Shown here one piece after another: positions 4,994 through 7,549 of a stretch of DNA of 7,549 nucleotides. Both the position numbers and the translations under genes were made by a program. The stretch comes from Deltaproteobacteria bacterium. GTDB taxonomy: Bacteria > Desulfobacterota > Desulfobacteria > Desulfobacterales > ETH-SRB1. The stretch is from NCBI GenBank assembly GCA_030627475.1, contig DAOURZ010000055.1, forward strand, positions 1 through 7,549, given 5' to 3'. Under the pieces are notes generated by a model. The model ran no database searches, had not been told where the DNA came from, and worked only from the letters and a program-made list of their open reading frames with translations. Position 1 is the stretch's first letter. Each line of letters begins with the position of its first letter.

Positions 4994-7501
4994 ATGTATC
5001 TATCTTTCTATAATTTCAAGACAAAACCCTTTCCTGACAAAACCGGAGCGGCTCATTTCTGGCTAAATGAAAAAACGGAAAAAGCTCTTGAAACGTTTCG
5101 GAACGGCATTCAGGGTGACAAAGGTCTTCTTCTTTTAACCGGTGATGTTGGCACGGGCAAGACTGCATTTGTCAACAAACTCATCAGTTCTTTTACAGGG
5201 AAAATTACTGTTGGGTTTGTGGTCAATCCAAAACTTGACAAATTTGAATTTATGAAGATAGTTGCCAATACTTTTCACCTCAAAGAAAGTTTAGGCAACA
5301 GGAATGAATTCCTCACTCATTTCAAGGAATTTCTTATCAGCAATAAAGCGATGAACAGGAATGTTCTGCTTGTTATTGATGAGGCGCAACAGCTTGGCTC
5401 CTCTCTTCTGGAAGAAATTCAACAGTTTTCGGAAATAGAGAAGAATGAATCAAAATATTTGCATATTCTTCTCGTCGGCCAAAATGAGATCAATACCATC
5501 TTATCTCAACCTGAAAACGTCGCATTACAGGAAAAAATATTCATCACCTACAATTTAAATCCATTAACGATGTCTGAGACCGGACAATATATCCAACATC
5601 ATCTCCGGATAGCCGGCTCTGAAGAAAGTATCTTCAGTCCTGAAGCAATTGAGGAAATATTTATTTTTTCAGACGGTCTGCCAAGACTAATTAATATTAT
5701 CTGCGATTTTGCTTTACTAAGTGGATACACAGAAGAAGAGAAAGTAATTTCAAGAAAGATTATTAAGAACTGTATAAAAGAACAGCTCTTGCCAAACCAG
5801 GAGCCAAAGGAATTTCCGCCTTTTCCCGAACATGAACAAAAAGATCGAAAATTCCTGCAACAAACCTTAAAAAAAGTCAAAAAAATACCAGGCTGGCTGA
5901 AACCAGGATATGGCATCATATTGATTGTGCTTATACTTGTTTTTTTTACAGGAAAACAGCTTTTTTATGAAATACAGAAAACAGAAAGCCCCGGGCTGGA
6001 CAATGATCAATTAAAAACTTCAAGTGAAATCGTTGCACCTTGGACGGAACCTGTTCTCACAACAGAACAAACGAAATCAGAAAAGTTAAAATCTGAAAAG
6101 TTAAAATCTGAAGAGTCAAAACCAGAAGATGTAGATTTAATAGATGGCAAAGACAAAGAGTTGCAAGCCGTATCTGCTGTAGTACCAACTGCAATCGTGC
6201 CTGCGATTACTCAAATCACAAAGAAGTCGCATAAATCCGAGCCAATTTCAAAAGCTATTGAAAAACTACCGGAAAAAAAGATACCTCCTGCGACGCTTCC
6301 GGCAGATATTGCAAAGCCCATTCCATCTGTAAGCGATACGGACAGCAAAATAGCAACCGAGCTTGCTATAGAAAGCCCGGTTGCCATAATACCCATTGCG
6401 AACAATCAAACAAGTTCTCTGTCAGAAATACCTGTGGTAACGCTTAAACCGGAGCAAACTAAAATAGCATCAGCAGAAACAACTTCGTCCCGTATACCCG
6501 CAGAAGTTGAATCGAAAAGCCCAATTGAGATTGAGGCTGAGACACTACCTGAAATTCTTCTTCCCGAACAAAAACAGCTTGATCAGCTCATAAAAATTTC
6601 AGAAGTTCTTCCATCCTCTGAAATATCCATTAAAAAAACCAATGATCCTGAAGCCCTGAAATGGGCAGAGAAAAGCTATGCAAGCGTTTCTCAGGGAAAT
6701 TTCACCGATGCAATTGATGAAGCAACCAAGGCTATCTTTCTTGATCCAGGTCTGGCAATTTCGTATGTTAATCGTGCCTGGGCTTACATTGAAACCAATC
6801 AGTATGACAAGGCAATTGCGGATTGCCATACAGCCATAAAATTAGATCCTGATAATGCTCTTGCTGTTAACAACCTGGGGCTGGCATATCATCGGATGGG
6901 AAAATTGCAAATGGCTGAGGAGTATTACAAGCAAGCCTGTGATATGGAACTTGAGATTGCATGCAACAATTACAATATTTTTGTCACAAGGTTATCCGTT
7001 CTCAATATTATTCAGGAAAGCCAGGACGCCCTCCGGCAGAAAAAGTGGGATACAGTTCTTCAGTTAACTTCTGATATTTTTCAACTGGATACTAACAATG
7101 AAACAGCTCGTATGATGCGGACAGAAGCAATCAAACAGAAAGAACACCACGAGCAAGCCCTGAAATGGGCAGAGAAAAGTTATGCAAGTGTTTCTCAGGG
7201 AAAATTCACCGATGCCGTTGATGAAGCAACTATATCTATCTCTTTTGATCCTGAGCTGGTAATCCCGTATGTGAACCGTGCCTGGGCTTACATTGAAATC
7301 AGTCAATATGACAAGGCAATTGCGGATTGTCACGCCGCCATAAAATTAGATCCTGATAATGCTCTTGCTTTTAATAACCTGGGGCTGGCATATCACCGGA
7401 TGGGAAAATTGCAAATGGCGATGAAGCATTACAGGAAAGCCTGTGGTTTAAACATGATTATAGCGTGCGAGAACTATAAGAGCCTGAGTTTATCCGAATA
7501 A
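4994..7501 (+). CDS. ExeA/GspA-like membrane AAA+ ATPase with periplasmic TPR tail
   Basis: The protein has 835 residues. ATG 4994 is chosen over GTG 4985 because MYLSFYNFKTKPF is the classic ExeA-family start. The AAA+ domain (about 1-265) has Walker A GDVGTGKT (50-57), Walker B LLVIDEAQ (125-132), a sensor-1-like VGQNE (161-165) and sensor 2 GLPRLIN (228-234). A basic stretch (KKVKK, 293-297) precedes one membrane segment at about 305-320, so by the positive-inside rule the ATPase is cytoplasmic and the rest periplasmic. Residues about 321-550 are a Lys/Glu/Pro-rich linker. TPR units occupy 553-654, then a divergent spacer, then 721-822. The two TPR blocks are near-copies. Each ends with a cysteine pair spaced CX7C (C649/C657, C817/C825). 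ExeA/GspA proteins use ATP to help place the type II secretion secretin through the peptidoglycan. Here the peptidoglycan-binding tail seen in Aeromonas ExeA is not recognisable and TPRs take its place. Alternative roles are pilus or exopolysaccharide assembly. The ATPase and TPR calls are firm; the process is inferred. Confidence 0.93.
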   Translation: MYLSFYNFKTKPFPDKTGAAHFWLNEKTEKALETFRNGIQGDKGLLLLTGDVGTGKTAFVNKLISSFTGKITVGFVVNPKLDKFEFMKIVANTFHLKESLGNRNEFLTHFKEFLISNKAMNRNVLLVIDEAQQLGSSLLEEIQQFSEIEKNESKYLHILLVGQNEINTILSQPENVALQEKIFITYNLNPLTMSETGQYIQHHLRIAGSEESIFSPEAIEEIFIFSDGLPRLINIICDFALLSGYTEEEKVISRKIIKNCIKEQLLPNQEPKEFPPFPEHEQKDRKFLQQTLKKVKKIPGWLKPGYGIILIVLILVFFTGKQLFYEIQKTESPGLDNDQLKTSSEIVAPWTEPVLTTEQTKSEKLKSEKLKSEESKPEDVDLIDGKDKELQAVSAVVPTAIVPAITQITKKSHKSEPISKAIEKLPEKKIPPATLPADIAKPIPSVSDTDSKIATELAIESPVAIIPIANNQTSSLSEIPVVTLKPEQTKIASAETTSSRIPAEVESKSPIEIEAETLPEILLPEQKQLDQLIKISEVLPSSEISIKKTNDPEALKWAEKSYASVSQGNFTDAIDEATKAIFLDPGLAISYVNRAWAYIETNQYDKAIADCHTAIKLDPDNALAVNNLGLAYHRMGKLQMAEEYYKQACDMELEIACNNYNIFVTRLSVLNIIQESQDALRQKKWDTVLQLTSDIFQLDTNNETARMMRTEAIKQKEHHEQALKWAEKSYASVSQGKFTDAVDEATISISFDPELVIPYVNRAWAYIEISQYDKAIADCHAAIKLDPDNALAFNNLGLAYHRMGKLQMAMKHYRKACGLNMIIACENYKSLSLSE
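6074..6118 (+). repeat. Three 15-nt direct repeats in the ATPase linker
   Basis: Consecutive 15-nt units at 6074-6088, 6089-6103 and 6104-6118 encode KSEKL, KSEKL and KSEES. The first two differ by one base. Because the unit is a multiple of three, copy-number change alters only linker length. They lie just after the predicted membrane segment, in a low-complexity charged linker. Confidence 0.85.
6651..6973 (+). repeat. Direct repeat, copy A (first TPR block of the ATPase)
   Basis: This 323-bp block is highly similar in DNA to 7155-7477, offset exactly 504 nt (168 codons). It holds three 34-residue TPR units (553-586, 587-620, 621-654). Long identical runs occur, for example around 6773-6794, and many differences are at third codon positions. 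This indicates a recent internal duplication or gene conversion. Confidence 0.92.
7155..7477 (+). repeat. Direct repeat, copy B (second TPR block of the ATPase)
   Basis: It is the partner of 6651-6973 and encodes TPR units at 721-754, 755-788 and 789-822. Differences concentrate at both ends of the block, while the middle (TPR 2 and the start of TPR 3) is nearly identical. Recombination between the copies would delete 504 bp in frame. Confidence 0.92.
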
Positions 7502-7510
7502 CAAATCGAA

Positions 7511-7524
7511 TAAGGAATAAGGAA
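7511..7524 (+). repeat. Two tandem heptamers TAAGGAA before the next gene
   Basis: TAAGGAA occurs at 7511-7517 and 7518-7524, just after the ATPase stop. Each copy carries an AAGGA that can act as a Shine-Dalgarno for GTG 7526; the first gives the better spacing (9 nt versus 2). It is another period-seven element in this window, unlike the AACCYGC family in sequence. Two copies alone may be chance. Confidence 0.5.
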
Positions 7525-7525
7525 C

Positions 7526-7549
7526 GTGAACGAAATAACTTCCCCAACT
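7526..7549 (+). CDS. Possible start of the next gene (partial, runs off the window)
   Basis: From GTG 7526 the eight codons to the window edge are open (MNEITSPT). They follow AAGGA motifs and begin 24 nt after the ATPase stop. The spacing suits an operon continuing rightwards, perhaps with further secretion or assembly genes, but eight residues allow no family call, and a start further downstream is possible. Confidence 0.4.

Overview
The window reads as a forward-strand block of signalling genes followed by a secretion-type ATPase gene. The DNA is moderately AT-rich. The style is that of a Gram-negative sulfate-reducer-like bacterium (Desulfobacterota/Desulfobacterales). That guess rests on recalled protein resemblance: hybrid kinases ending in tandem receivers, an AHDFNN-type kinase with a terminal receiver, receiver plus HD-GYP proteins, and ExeA-like ATPases with TPR tails. 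No taxonomic marker is present.

Layout: (1) Positions 1-663 are the 3' end of a hybrid histidine kinase whose kinase core lies outside the window; the last strand of its ATPase domain, a linker and one receiver are visible. (2) Positions 660-1028 encode a second receiver that lacks most of its first beta strand when read from its own GTG. The missing residues are encoded just upstream in the same frame. The break falls exactly in a tract of three AACCYGC heptamers, so this is probably one REC-REC hybrid kinase split by a heptamer copy-number change. (3) Positions 1013-3037 encode a complete REC-PAS-HisKA-HATPase-REC kinase. (4) Positions 3113-4129 encode a REC plus HD-GYP protein, the likely c-di-GMP output. 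(5) Positions 4237-4929 encode a small cysteine-cluster protein of the YkgJ/CxxCxxCC type. (6) Positions 4994-7501 encode an ExeA/GspA-like membrane AAA+ ATPase whose C-terminal part is a long linker plus duplicated TPR blocks with CX7C cysteine pairs. (7) A new gene may begin at 7526.

The first three reading frames overlap (4 nt and 16 nt) and are probably co-transcribed and translationally coupled. The HD-GYP gene follows after 75 nt containing a GTTCCCA-type palindrome. The cysteine-cluster gene follows after 107 nt containing a long-range perfect hairpin. The ATPase gene follows after 64 nt. A plausible reading is that a multi-receiver phosphorelay feeds an HD-GYP protein that lowers or senses c-di-GMP, next to an envelope-assembly ATPase. 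The functional link between the two halves is inference from adjacency only.

The most noteworthy signals are a family of degenerate heptanucleotide repeats in the hybrid-kinase linkers, read in different frames and coinciding with the frame break, and a 504-nt-period in-frame duplication in the ATPase gene. I see no tRNA, rRNA, CRISPR array, transposase or intact mobile element. No gene-free stretch exceeds about 110 bases.
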